Counted from the first letter of the stretch, positions 6,713 to 13,717 are shown. The stretch: DNA of 13,717 bases from Anaerolineales bacterium (GCA_022865865.1 JALHTN010000301.1:1-13717), one strand, 5' to 3'. Program-made: numbers and translations. The notes: generated by a model from the sequence alone, not told the origin.

Positions 6713-8149
6713 ATGGCTGATCGAAAATGGATTGACGATGGTTACCAGGCAACAGAGCTGCGTGATTTACGCAGGATCCGCTGGGTGCTGATCATCACCA
6801 TGTTGTTGAATTTCCTGGCCACGGCGATCAAGTTGGCTGCGGGGTTGGCAACGGGTGCACTCAGCGTGGTAGCGGATGGCCTGGACAGCTTATTCGATGG
6901 CATCTCAAACCTGGTGGGATTGGTAGGGCTAAACCTGGCTGCCAGACCACCGGACAGCAACCATCCCTATGGACATCGCAAATTCGAGACGATCGCCGCC
7001 CTGAGCATCGCCTTTCTATTGTTTCTAACCAGCTGGCAGCTGCTGCAGACCGCCTGGGCTCGCTGGTGGAGTGATGAAGTCCCGGAAATTAACCTGTGGA
7101 CCATCGCAGCCATCGTGGTCAGCATGCTGATCCAGGGTGGGACCAGCTATTACGAACTGCGGCAGGGAAGGAAATTGAGGAGCGAAGTACTGGTAGCGGA
7201 TGCCCTGCACACCCGGGCCAGCATCCTGATTTCTCTCTCGGTATTAATCGGGCTCTTGTTGGTTGGTCTTGGGTTCCCGAAAGCTGATCCACTGCTGGCA
7301 GCCTTTGTGGCGTTAATGATCGCCAAGATCGGGGTGGATATCTTGCGTGAAATACTGCCGGTGCTGGTTGACCAGGCCGCCTTTGACCCGAGCCAGATCG
7401 CGCAGGTAGTGGATGATGTGGGAGGGATTGAATCGTTTAACCGGGTACGCAGCCGGGGGGCAGCTGGTAGTGCAGCCATAGACCTGCATGTACGTGTTTC
7501 AGCGGAGAAGACGGTGCGTGAAGCCAATGTGATCGCTGATGAAGTCCGGCGGCGTTTGCTATCATTGGATGGGGTCAGCGACGTGACTGTCCAAATCGAA
7601 GCCGCACGCCAGTCGGAACTAGATGCAGGTGACCTTTTTTCCACGGTCAAACATGCTGCAGCAGACCTGGATCTGACGGTGCACGAGATCTGGGCGCACC
7701 GCTATAATGATGATCTGGCGTTGGAAGTTCATATCGGAGTGGACCCGCAATTATCTCTGGGAGAGGCGCACACACTGGTTGATCAATTAGAACAGGACAT
7801 TCTTCAGCGCCGTCCGGAAATCAAATGGGTTCACACGCATATAGAATTGGCCTCCACTCAGGTTCAGCAGTTAAGCGGGGAATCAATTCGAGTAAGCAGC
7901 GCTGTGCGCTCCGAGGTGGAATCTGCGGTCGCAGACATCCCTCACCTGTCCAATCCACACAATATCCGCATGCAGCGCAACCCAGCAGATGGCAATCTGA
8001 TCTATATGTCTTTGGAATGCACCGTCGAGCCTGATTTGCCGGTCACCCAGGCCCATCAGCTTGCATCCCAGCTGGAAAACGAGCTAAGCCGCCGGCTGCC
8101 AGAAATTGCGGATGTTTCCGTCCATATTGAGCCGCATGACCAGGTTTAA
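6713..8149 (+). CDS. Cation diffusion facilitator (CDF) transporter with three C-terminal dimerisation-like domains
   Basis: CDF proteins export Zn2+, Fe2+, Mn2+ or related ions from the cytoplasm in exchange for protons. Six membrane segments lie in about residues 22-215. Visible family motifs are DSLFD in TM2 (Asp58, Asp62), HPYGHRKFE (84-92) and ADALHTRAS in TM5 (162-170). The TM5 site normally reads HxxxD; here His166 is kept but the Asp position is Ser170, so one ligand of the transport site is missing. The family is usually about 300 residues. This protein has 478, because the cytoplasmic dimerisation domain appears about three times (about 224-297, 305-380 and 392-474), each ending in a VxIE or HIE strand. 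These extra ferredoxin-like domains may sense metal. No Shine-Dalgarno sequence is present, and TATAAT lies 12 bases before the ATG, so translation is probably nearly leaderless. It starts 23 bp after dam but with its own -10. Confidence 0.92.
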   Translation: MADRKWIDDGYQATELRDLRRIRWVLIITMLLNFLATAIKLAAGLATGALSVVADGLDSLFDGISNLVGLVGLNLAARPPDSNHPYGHRKFETIAALSIAFLLFLTSWQLLQTAWARWWSDEVPEINLWTIAAIVVSMLIQGGTSYYELRQGRKLRSEVLVADALHTRASILISLSVLIGLLLVGLGFPKADPLLAAFVALMIAKIGVDILREILPVLVDQAAFDPSQIAQVVDDVGGIESFNRVRSRGAAGSAAIDLHVRVSAEKTVREANVIADEVRRRLLSLDGVSDVTVQIEAARQSELDAGDLFSTVKHAAADLDLTVHEIWAHRYNDDLALEVHIGVDPQLSLGEAHTLVDQLEQDILQRRPEIKWVHTHIELASTQVQQLSGESIRVSSAVRSEVESAVADIPHLSNPHNIRMQRNPADGNLIYMSLECTVEPDLPVTQAHQLASQLENELSRRLPEIADVSVHIEPHDQV

Positions 8150-8165
8150 TGATGGTGAATGATTG

Positions 8166-8201
8166 AAAAAATACATCCGGCAGACAGGCTACCGGATGTA
8201 T
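8166..8201 (-). terminator. Intrinsic terminator downstream of the PspC gene
   Basis: A perfect 10-bp stem, ATACATCCGG (8171-8180) with CCGGATGTAT (8192-8201), encloses an 11-base loop. On the minus strand it is followed by a T tract (8170-8166 read leftward). It lies about 58 bp after the PspC stop. On the plus strand there is no T tract, so it does not act as a canonical terminator for the CDF gene. Confidence 0.85.
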
Positions 8202-8258
8202 GGGGGAGGAGCAACGCGGTGGGCTCGAGTTCATACCCAGCCGGGTTACATGACAACG

Positions 8259-8486
8259 TTATGCGGCTTGGACCTCAGTCACCACCTGTGACTCTTGGGG
8301 CACCATGATCAACATGACCAGGTAAATCAACACCAGCGCACCTGGAACTCCGAGAAAGGCTCCGAAAACGAAGAGCACACGCACCAGGGTCGGATCGATA
8401 TCGAAGTATTCGCCCAGGCCACCACAGACACCACCAAGCATACGATTATCACGCGAACGGTAAAGCTTATTATATTGGTTAGACAT
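8259..8486 (-). CDS. PspC-domain small membrane protein
   Basis: The 75-residue protein carries the full PspC signature: KLYRSRDNRMLGGVCGGLGE (residues 7-26) and YFDIDPTLVR (27-36). These are followed by one or two hydrophobic segments (about 37-62) ending in MVPQE. In enterobacteria PspC is an inner-membrane sensor of the phage-shock response and is larger; short stand-alone versions like this are widespread and mostly uncharacterised. AGGAGA lies a few bases before the ATG. A terminator follows the gene, and another lies upstream between it and the FmdB gene. It is therefore probably its own unit, with a weak promoter candidate at 8512-8539. Confidence 0.92.
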   Translation of the reverse strand: MSNQYNKLYRSRDNRMLGGVCGGLGEYFDIDPTLVRVLFVFGAFLGVPGALVLIYLVMLIMVPQESQVVTEVQAA

Positions 8487-8511
8487 TTTATTCTCCTGTT
8501 TATCCTTTTCT

Positions 8512-8539
8512 ATTATGGTCTACGCAAATCAGGGCCAAA
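8512..8539 (-). promoter_or_regulatory. Possible promoter of the PspC gene
   Basis: On the minus strand TTTGGC (8539-8534) and CATAAT (8517-8512) are 16 bp apart, placing the start about 20 bases before the ATG at 8486. The match to consensus is modest. The main support is that an intrinsic terminator lies just upstream, so the gene needs its own promoter. Confidence 0.35.
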
Positions 8540-8545
8540 GGTTGC

Positions 8546-8577
8546 AAAAAACCCGCAGGTCTTATATCCCACGGGTT
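8546..8577 (-). terminator. Intrinsic terminator downstream of the second FmdB gene
   Basis: On the minus strand AACCCGTGGG (8577-8568) pairs with CCTGCGGGTT (8559-8550), using two wobble pairs, around an 8-base loop. A T tract follows immediately (8549-8546). It lies about 34 bp after the stop of the FmdB gene at 8611. Confidence 0.75.
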
Positions 8578-8610
8578 CAGGAGAACAGGTATATTAATTA
8601 AAGAAGGGGA

Positions 8611-8838
8611 TCAGTTCACCCCGCACGTGCTGCAGGCATGGGTGCTGCAGGAGGTGCAGGCAGGAGCGCTCTGTGTGATCGTGCGCCCATCTGAATGAGC
8701 GAAAAACAGGGAGAGCAGGCGCGCTGTATCCATGCTCTCACAGTCAGGACAGGCGATCAATTCATCAGCTTCCTTGAACGTGCGCAAAGCGTCAAATTTG
8801 GTATGGCAATCTAAGCATGAATATTCATAAAGCGGCAT
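8611..8838 (-). CDS. FmdB-family zinc-ribbon protein with a cysteine-rich tail
   Basis: The 75-residue protein begins MPLYEYSCLDCHTKF and has the two family knuckles, CLDC at residues 8-11 and CPDC at 30-33, predicted to bind zinc. Its tail holds four more cysteines (CTSC and CSTC, spaced CX2CX4CX2C, about residues 61-72). These could bind a second metal or form disulfides; such tails occur in several FmdB proteins. Function is unknown, as for most of the family. AGGAA lies about eight bases before the ATG. An extended -10 promoter lies at 8902-8930, after the polymerase stop, and an intrinsic terminator follows the gene. It may therefore be monocistronic despite lying directly downstream of the DNA polymerase gene (107 bp gap). 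It is a paralogue of the protein at 5378-5587. Confidence 0.9.
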   Translation of the reverse strand: MPLYEYSCLDCHTKFDALRTFKEADELIACPDCESMDTARLLSLFFAHSDGRTITQSAPACTSCSTHACSTCGVN

Positions 8839-8901
8839 TTTTTATTCCTGATGCCAGCATAATTTTAGCCTGCCGAATGCTCCGGCTGGCTGGGTGAACC
8901 A

Positions 8902-8930
8902 AGTATAGCATAACCCAGGATAGTATCCAA
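8902..8930 (-). promoter_or_regulatory. Promoter of the second FmdB gene, with extended -10
   Basis: On the minus strand TTGGAT (8930-8925) and TATACT (8907-8902) are 17 bp apart, and TGC directly precedes the -10. The predicted start near 8895 gives a leader of about 57 nt. That leader contains an imperfect hairpin (AGCCAGCCG/CGGCAGGCT) before the ribosome binding site. Confidence 0.65.
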
Positions 8931-8945
8931 ACCGCCTGCCAGGGA

Positions 8946-11240
8946 TCATCCTTCCAGCAGGTGAGGGGCATTCCACAGAGGTAAGGCGGTATGCGCCGCG
9001 CCGGGCAGCACACCTGGTGGGGCATTGTAGGCGGCATTGCTGAACAGCCACTGGCTGAGCAGCTGCTTGCTGACCCCGAATGGTTCCAGCAGGGTGGTGG
9101 CCGCGCGCAGCAGCAGCTCGCTGTAGCGATCCACATCCACACTGGCTGGGTCCGGGGGTTGGGGCAGGTTCCAGGCATAGACTCCCGGCTCGCCACGCGT
9201 ATACAGGTATCTAACACGCTCACCAGGGCTGGTAGACTTGCCCGCAGCCTGCAGCTGCGCCGCGGCATGTGCCACGGGGGAAGGGTTGCGGAATTCGTCC
9301 AGGGCGCGGCTGAGTTTTTGAGCAACCAGCATCTGCTCCAGAGGCAAACGCCCCGCACGCAGCGCGGCCAGATTGCGGCGCAGCAGGGCCAGCACACCAG
9401 GCAGATAGTTATCTGCTGGTGTATCCCGAGAGACGTGCGCCAGTTTGGCAAGCATCTCAGCCTGTAATTGGTTGATAAAGGCGGGCGTATCCCGCCGCCT
9501 GGCTTCGATGCCGCGTACTTTGACTGAGCCATCCTGGAAAATCCCGAAATAGCGATTAGCAACCGGCACGCGTGCATCCTGGCGAGACGATAAAAATGCC
9601 ATCCAGCGGTAAATGCCCTCCAGTGCGATGGGCAAACCGGTGCGCTGGCTGATGGCCTCCAGCACCGGCTGGAAATCGAGAACCTGGGAGGCACCGGGCC
9701 TGGCGACCCACATGCCGTCTACGTAGAGATGCAGCACCTCAAACCCCAGGTCTTCGGCAGCCTCTTTGGCACGCAGGAGCGCTTCCCGCCCGTAAGCGGT
9801 GACTGCCTCGTGGGCTTCGATGCGCCCGAAGCGGGCGTTCTTGTAGCCCAGGTAGCCAAAACAGGTGACCAGGAGCCATTTGTGGGCTGAGGCGCGCGCC
9901 TGGTAGATTTTGCGTTGGGGATGCCAGGCTGGCAGAGTCGCCAGGCTGGTCTTAAGGGCGAGACGCTTCTCAAGCAGTGGGGCCAGGGTTTGCGGCACCA
10001 GGCCCTGAGGCTGCGGGTCACCGGGGAAAGCGAGCTCAGGTGCCGCGTCTGCGATTGCCCGGCTGGAGCCGACCGTCTCCGGGGAGATGTTGAAGTGCAC
10101 CATGATGCTGGGGTACATGGAGATGAAATCGATCTCAGCCACATCGTAGTGCAAACCGATCGTGGGCTGGTAAACCAGGCCGCCCTGATCAGAACGCATC
10201 AGATCTAAGATGGATTTTGGGCGCTCTGCCTGCTGCTTGTGCCAGGGCACCAGGATTCCCTGGCGCAGAGCAGTCAGCATTTGCATCGCGGAAATACCGC
10301 TGCCGGGAGAAACACGAGCTACGGTTTGCACTGGCAAGGAGGTGACGCGCGCTAATTCGTAAATGCCGTGCATCCCGTAGTCATGGAAGAGCATGGCGTT
10401 ATATCTGTCGATATGCCAGCGACCGAAGAGCAGCACCTGGCGCCCCTGGTGAACCACCTGCCCGTAAGAGAAGTAAGTACGCTCAGGTTTGTGAGCGGGG
10501 GCCAGGCCAGGTTCGCGATTGAAAGGTAGAGCCAGATTGGCCTGGCTGGAAAGATCAAGCAGGTGGGGCATCAGCCAGGTATCGCCCCAGGAGGTGAGCA
10601 GCAGGTCAGGATCGTGTCGATTGATAATGGAACGCAGCCCAACCAACAAGGGGCGCACGGGTTCCAACGGCAGACGGTATGTAAAGCGCTCGAAGCGCAG
10701 GCGCAGGTGGGTGGGGGAGGCGTGTGCCGGATCGCTGTCGGGTTCGAGGTCCAGAATGCGCAGGGAAGGAGGAGCGGGGTCCAGTTTCCAGGGTAAATCA
10801 AGCGCGCTGATCTCTTCCACATCTCCAGTGTCGCTGACCCGCACCCGGCAGCGGGCAAGGGGAAAGACATGATGAACTGCCGCATAGCGCAGGGAGAGCT
10901 TTACATCAGCATCGTAATAAGTCAGTTCGGGGAAGCGCTTGGCTACCCGCTGAAAGAGGCGCGGCTGGCGTATGGGCTGAGCGACCTGAATGGCCAGCAG
11001 GCTGAGCGGCTGCGCCTGGAATAGATCGCGGCGTTCTGTCCTGGATAGAGTCAGCGGAACGGGCTGGTTCTCCAGGAAACGCCACAGGTCACGCAGGCGC
11101 GCTGGGGGTCCAGCCGCATAGAAGGTGATCGGGAAAGGCTGCTGAAAACGGTAGCGCCCGCCATCATCCCCCAGCAGCCAGAGGACCACCCCGCCCTGCG
11201 GGTCAGCAAACAGATCAAGCAGCCAGCCGGTGTGTTGCAT
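8946..11240 (-). CDS. Divergent family B DNA polymerase (PolB2/Dpo2-like candidate)
   Basis: The 764-residue protein has the layout of a family B polymerase: an N-terminal domain, a 3'-5' exonuclease-like domain (about 155-330) and a polymerase domain. Polymerase motif A, DFISMYPSI, has Asp371. Motif B, KWLLVTCFGYLGY, starts at Lys454. The KVRGIEARRRD region is also recognisable. Motif C normally reads YxDTDS but here reads YVDGMW (506-511). Asp508 is kept, but the second, metal-binding Asp is Met510. In the exonuclease part, exo I keeps DLE (Asp164, Glu166). Exo II, DPDLLLTSWGDTWLMPHLL from 210, lacks the Asn and Asp of GYNxxxFD, and I find no exo III YxxxD. The frame is intact, so this is not simple decay. 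The start at 11240 is fixed by AAGGA about five bases upstream. The promoter holds an SOS-box-like palindrome, suggesting induction by DNA damage. It may be catalytically altered or have a structural or translesion role. Confidence 0.9.
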   Translation of the reverse strand: MQHTGWLLDLFADPQGGVVLWLLGDDGGRYRFQQPFPITFYAAGPPARLRDLWRFLENQPVPLTLSRTERRDLFQAQPLSLLAIQVAQPIRQPRLFQRVAKRFPELTYYDADVKLSLRYAAVHHVFPLARCRVRVSDTGDVEEISALDLPWKLDPAPPSLRILDLEPDSDPAHASPTHLRLRFERFTYRLPLEPVRPLLVGLRSIINRHDPDLLLTSWGDTWLMPHLLDLSSQANLALPFNREPGLAPAHKPERTYFSYGQVVHQGRQVLLFGRWHIDRYNAMLFHDYGMHGIYELARVTSLPVQTVARVSPGSGISAMQMLTALRQGILVPWHKQQAERPKSILDLMRSDQGGLVYQPTIGLHYDVAEIDFISMYPSIMVHFNISPETVGSSRAIADAAPELAFPGDPQPQGLVPQTLAPLLEKRLALKTSLATLPAWHPQRKIYQARASAHKWLLVTCFGYLGYKNARFGRIEAHEAVTAYGREALLRAKEAAEDLGFEVLHLYVDGMWVARPGASQVLDFQPVLEAISQRTGLPIALEGIYRWMAFLSSRQDARVPVANRYFGIFQDGSVKVRGIEARRRDTPAFINQLQAEMLAKLAHVSRDTPADNYLPGVLALLRRNLAALRAGRLPLEQMLVAQKLSRALDEFRNPSPVAHAAAQLQAAGKSTSPGERVRYLYTRGEPGVYAWNLPQPPDPASVDVDRYSELLLRAATTLLEPFGVSKQLLSQWLFSNAAYNAPPGVLPGAAHTALPLWNAPHLLEG

Positions 11241-11273
11241 ATTTGTCCTTGCCTCTCCAAAGCAGGTGAATCG

Positions 11274-11302
11274 ATTATAAAATAGAACAAGTGTTCTGTA
11301 CA
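11274..11302 (-). promoter_or_regulatory. Promoter of the family B polymerase gene
   Basis: On the minus strand TGTACA (11302-11297) and a perfect TATAAT (11279-11274) are separated by 17 bp. The predicted start near 11267 leaves a leader of about 27 nt that contains the AAGGA ribosome binding site. Confidence 0.7.
11284..11297. promoter_or_regulatory. Candidate LexA (SOS) box overlapping the polymerase promoter
   Basis: The palindrome AGAACAAGTGTTCT has perfect 6-bp arms around a 2-bp centre. It contains GAAC-AAGT-GTTC, matching the core of the LexA box known from Bacillus and other Gram-positive bacteria (GAAC, four bases RNRY, GTTC). It sits between the -35 and -10 of the polymerase promoter, where a bound repressor would block RNA polymerase. 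About 40 bp separate it from the -35 of the divergent transglycosylase gene. LexA binding itself is inferred. Confidence 0.65.
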
Positions 11303-11335
11303 GGGTGGGTTGTCTAACAGCCGGATTGCCCAGGA

Positions 11336-11364
11336 TTGACACCCTTGATCGCTTGGGTTATAGT
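11336..11364 (+). promoter_or_regulatory. Promoter of the lytic transglycosylase gene (leaderless)
   Basis: TTGACA (11336-11341) and TATAGT (11359-11364) are exactly 17 bp apart. The predicted start at about 11371 is two bases before the GTG start codon at 11373. A TAG at 11361-11363, inside the -10, is in frame with the gene and excludes any upstream start. Confidence 0.8.
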
Positions 11365-11372
11365 TTTCCATC

Positions 11373-13717
11373 GTGGACAAAGTTAGAATTTGCATCCTTT
11401 TTTTGGTCCTGCTGGTGGGAATTGGGGCGTGCAGTTTGCCTGCCTGGTCAGCGGATCAAACTACGCCGCAGCCGCCAGCAAGTTCGTCTCCAGTGCCCAC
11501 GTTGCTGCCGACGAATACGCCTCTGCCTACAGCAACACCAACGCCGCTCCCATTTGTGCGAGTTGAGATGGGTGACCGGGCTATCTTTCTTGGTGATTGG
11601 GAAAGTGCTTTGACGGAATTTCGGCATGCCCTGGAGACCAGCCCGGATGAAGAAGTGCAGTTTGCTGCTCGTTTGGGAATCGCGCGCACTAATTTCCTGG
11701 CTGGGGAGCTGCTTAAAGCACAGGATCAGCTGGAGGCGTTGATCTCCCCGGGCAGCGAACTTCCGCAGCTGGCGGAGGTGTATTTTGTGTTAGGGCAGGT
11801 ATATGAAGCGCAAGGGGATTATCCTGCCGCAGCGGAGGAGTATGCAAAATACCTTGATCTGCGTCCTGGAGTAATCGACAGCTATGTGAGCGAGTTGCGT
11901 GGGGATGTACTCAGCGCGGCTGGGGATTACCAGGGTGCCATCGCGGCATACCAGGCTGCTCTGGGAGCGCCCCGTTTGGATTCCAGCTTGGATATCGAAT
12001 TTAAGATGGCGCAAGCCTATGATTTCTCAGGGGAACTGGCGACAGCTATTGTGGCATATGAGGATCTTTATTCCCGTACTGCAAATGATTATATGCGCGC
12101 TCAATTGGATTATTTGATTGGTCAGGCGTACATCTCCATTGGGGAAACTGAGCTGGCGCAAGCTGCATATCTGGACGCAGTAATGAACTACCCACTTTCC
12201 TACGATTCTTACTTAGCACTGGTGGATTTGGTTGAGGCCGGGGTGCTCGTGGACGAGCTGCAGAGAGGTTTGGTGGACTATTATGCAGCACAATATGCGG
12301 TAGCAATTGCTGCCTTCGACCGTACTATTCAGGCTGGCTCACCAGATATCGCCACAGCGATGTATTACAAAGGCCTGTCACAAAGTGCTCTTGGAGATCA
12401 CCAGGCTGCTCTGGATATTTGGGGTGAAATCATTCAATCCCATCCCGAAGCTGAAGTCTGGGATGATGCCTGGGAACAAACTGGAGAAGTATTATGGTTC
12501 CAGATGGGGGAATATCGTGATGCGACTCAAGTTCTTCTGGATTTCGTCGACCAGTTTCCTGCTCATCCCCGGGCAGCAGAGTTTCTTTTCCAGGCTGCCA
12601 GGATCGCAGAGCGCGGTGACCAGCTGGACCAGGCCGCCATAATATGGGCGCGAATTGTGTCCGAATACCCAGGATCTGAGCTGGCTGAAGAGGCTCTTCA
12701 CCTGGCTGGCATCACCCGATATCGGCTGGCAGATTATGTGGCTACGGAAAAGCTCTTCCAGAAGCTTTTAGCGTTTTCTACAGATATAGAAATACGCTCA
12801 GCAGCCTATTTCTGGATTGGTAAGTCAAGAAGTGCCATAGGTCAGGAAGAGGCTGCGAATGCTGCCTGGGAACAGGCAGTGTTGATCGATCCGACCGGTT
12901 ATTACAGCGAACGCGCAGGGGATCTCCTGGCCGAGATCGAACCGTTCACGCTGCCTCTAGAATACGATCTATCCATTGATTTAGATTCTGAGCAACAAGA
13001 GGCAGAAGAATGGATGCGGACGATATTCGGATTGCCAGAAGAAACGAACTTATCCAGCCCGGGGTCTCTTGCTGGAGATGTGAGATTCCAGCGAGGTAAC
13101 GAGTTCTTGCGCTTAGGGTTATATGAAGCTGCCAGAGCTGAATTTGAGGATTTGCGCTTATCGGTTGAAGCTGATCCAGCGAATTCTTACCGGTTAGCTA
13201 ATCACTTGTTGGAAAAAGGACTTTACAGGACAGCGATCTTTGCTGCCAGGCAGGTGCTTGACCAGGTTGGTATGGATGATGCTGAGACAATGAGAGCGCC
13301 AGTCTATTTCAATCATACCCGCTTCGGACCGTATTACCGGGAGCTGGTCATGCCAGCAAGCCAGGAATACAATTTTCACCCCTTGTTTTTGTTCAGTGTT
13401 ATGCGGCAGGAAAGTTTGTTCGAAGGTTTTGTGCGCTCCTCTGCTGGAGCGCGGGGATTGATGCAGATCATCCCCAGCACCGGTCGTGAAATTGCCGCGA
13501 ATGCTGATTGGCCTCCCAATTATACGGATGAGGACCTTTATCGACCGCTGGTGAGCATCAATTTGGGCAGCGATTACCTAAATCGACAACGGGGGTTTAT
13601 GAGCGGTGATCTTTACGGAGCACTAGCAGCTTATAATGGCGGTCCAGGTAACGCGATGACCTGGAAGAATCTGGTGCCGCCTGATCCGGATTTGTATGTC
13701 GAAGTGATCCGCTTCGA
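11373..13717 (+). CDS. Lipoprotein lytic transglycosylase with TPR-rich N-terminal region (3' end cut by window)
   Basis: Lytic transglycosylases cleave the MurNAc-GlcNAc bond of peptidoglycan, forming 1,6-anhydro ends. The frame is open from GTG 11373 to the window end (781 codons, stop not reached). The N-terminus has Lys3 and Arg5, a hydrophobic core and the lipobox GIGAC with Cys20, so it is probably an envelope lipoprotein. A Pro/Thr-rich linker (PTNTPLPTATPTPLP) lies near residues 48-62. Helical repeats of TPR type (for example GDYPAAAEEYAKYL) fill about 65-640, resembling the superhelical part of Slt70. The SLT domain begins near 665. It has MRQES with catalytic Glu680, SSAGARGLMQIIPSTG, SINLGSDYL and AYNGG at 753-757. 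The gene has a strong TTGACA/TATAGT promoter, no Shine-Dalgarno sequence, and a start within two bases of the predicted RNA 5' end. It is divergent from the polymerase gene. Confidence 0.92.
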   Translation, partial: MDKVRICILFLVLLVGIGACSLPAWSADQTTPQPPASSSPVPTLLPTNTPLPTATPTPLPFVRVEMGDRAIFLGDWESALTEFRHALETSPDEEVQFAARLGIARTNFLAGELLKAQDQLEALISPGSELPQLAEVYFVLGQVYEAQGDYPAAAEEYAKYLDLRPGVIDSYVSELRGDVLSAAGDYQGAIAAYQAALGAPRLDSSLDIEFKMAQAYDFSGELATAIVAYEDLYSRTANDYMRAQLDYLIGQAYISIGETELAQAAYLDAVMNYPLSYDSYLALVDLVEAGVLVDELQRGLVDYYAAQYAVAIAAFDRTIQAGSPDIATAMYYKGLSQSALGDHQAALDIWGEIIQSHPEAEVWDDAWEQTGEVLWFQMGEYRDATQVLLDFVDQFPAHPRAAEFLFQAARIAERGDQLDQAAIIWARIVSEYPGSELAEEALHLAGITRYRLADYVATEKLFQKLLAFSTDIEIRSAAYFWIGKSRSAIGQEEAANAAWEQAVLIDPTGYYSERAGDLLAEIEPFTLPLEYDLSIDLDSEQQEAEEWMRTIFGLPEETNLSSPGSLAGDVRFQRGNEFLRLGLYEAARAEFEDLRLSVEADPANSYRLANHLLEKGLYRTAIFAARQVLDQVGMDDAETMRAPVYFNHTRFGPYYRELVMPASQEYNFHPLFLFSVMRQESLFEGFVRSSAGARGLMQIIPSTGREIAANADWPPNYTDEDLYRPLVSINLGSDYLNRQRGFMSGDLYGALAAYNGGPGNAMTWKNLVPPDPDLYVEVIRF

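Noticed and set aside
8825..9694. A long leftward frame (289 codons) inside the polymerase gene
   Set aside because: It is out of frame with the 764-residue family B polymerase, whose motifs are conserved across the same region. The product is Cys/Trp/Arg-rich in the way typical of an off-frame shadow.

Overview
The window looks like chromosomal DNA of a Chloroflexota bacterium, probably an Anaerolineae-type lineage. The hints are a class A RNase P RNA, a lipoprotein lytic transglycosylase with a Thr/Pro-rich linker, small PspC and LiaF-like membrane proteins, FmdB zinc ribbons, and a mixture of Shine-Dalgarno-led and apparently leaderless genes. This placement is an inference from style. No rRNA or other taxonomic marker apart from rnpB is present.

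Layout. Positions 1-60 hold the first codons of a leftward gene. Positions 222-1285 carry two rightward genes for small cysteine-rich exported proteins, one of them a lipoprotein. Positions 1286-2184 have no gene but contain a tandem array of about 110-bp palindromic units. rnpB follows at about 2221-2599 with a near-consensus promoter. A LiaF-like membrane protein (2768-3232) converges, with a 2-bp gap, on a short GH3-family adenylate-forming enzyme (4383-3235). Divergent from the latter is a PlsC-type acyltransferase (4555-5244). Next come an FmdB zinc ribbon (5378-5587), a Dam-type GATC adenine methylase (5745-6689) and a CDF metal transporter with an enlarged C-terminus (6713-8149). A leftward block holds PspC (8486-8259), a second FmdB protein (8838-8611) and a divergent family B DNA polymerase (11240-8946), with intrinsic terminators after PspC and FmdB. 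Divergent from the polymerase is a TPR-rich lipoprotein lytic transglycosylase, which starts at 11373 and runs off the right end.

Most notable is the polymerase. Its polymerase motifs A and B are intact, but the second aspartate of motif C is methionine and two of the exonuclease motifs are eroded. Its promoter carries a GAAC-N4-GTTC palindrome, the core of the Gram-positive-type LexA (SOS) box, between the -35 and -10 elements. This suggests a DNA-damage-inducible, PolB2/Dpo2-like polymerase in a bacterium.

A second pattern is that three genes (dam, the CDF transporter and the transglycosylase) lack a Shine-Dalgarno sequence and start within about 15-25 bases of a -10 box that itself contains an in-frame stop. 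They appear to be translated from leaderless or nearly leaderless transcripts. A third is the CDF transporter, which has serine in place of the conserved TM5 metal-ligand aspartate.
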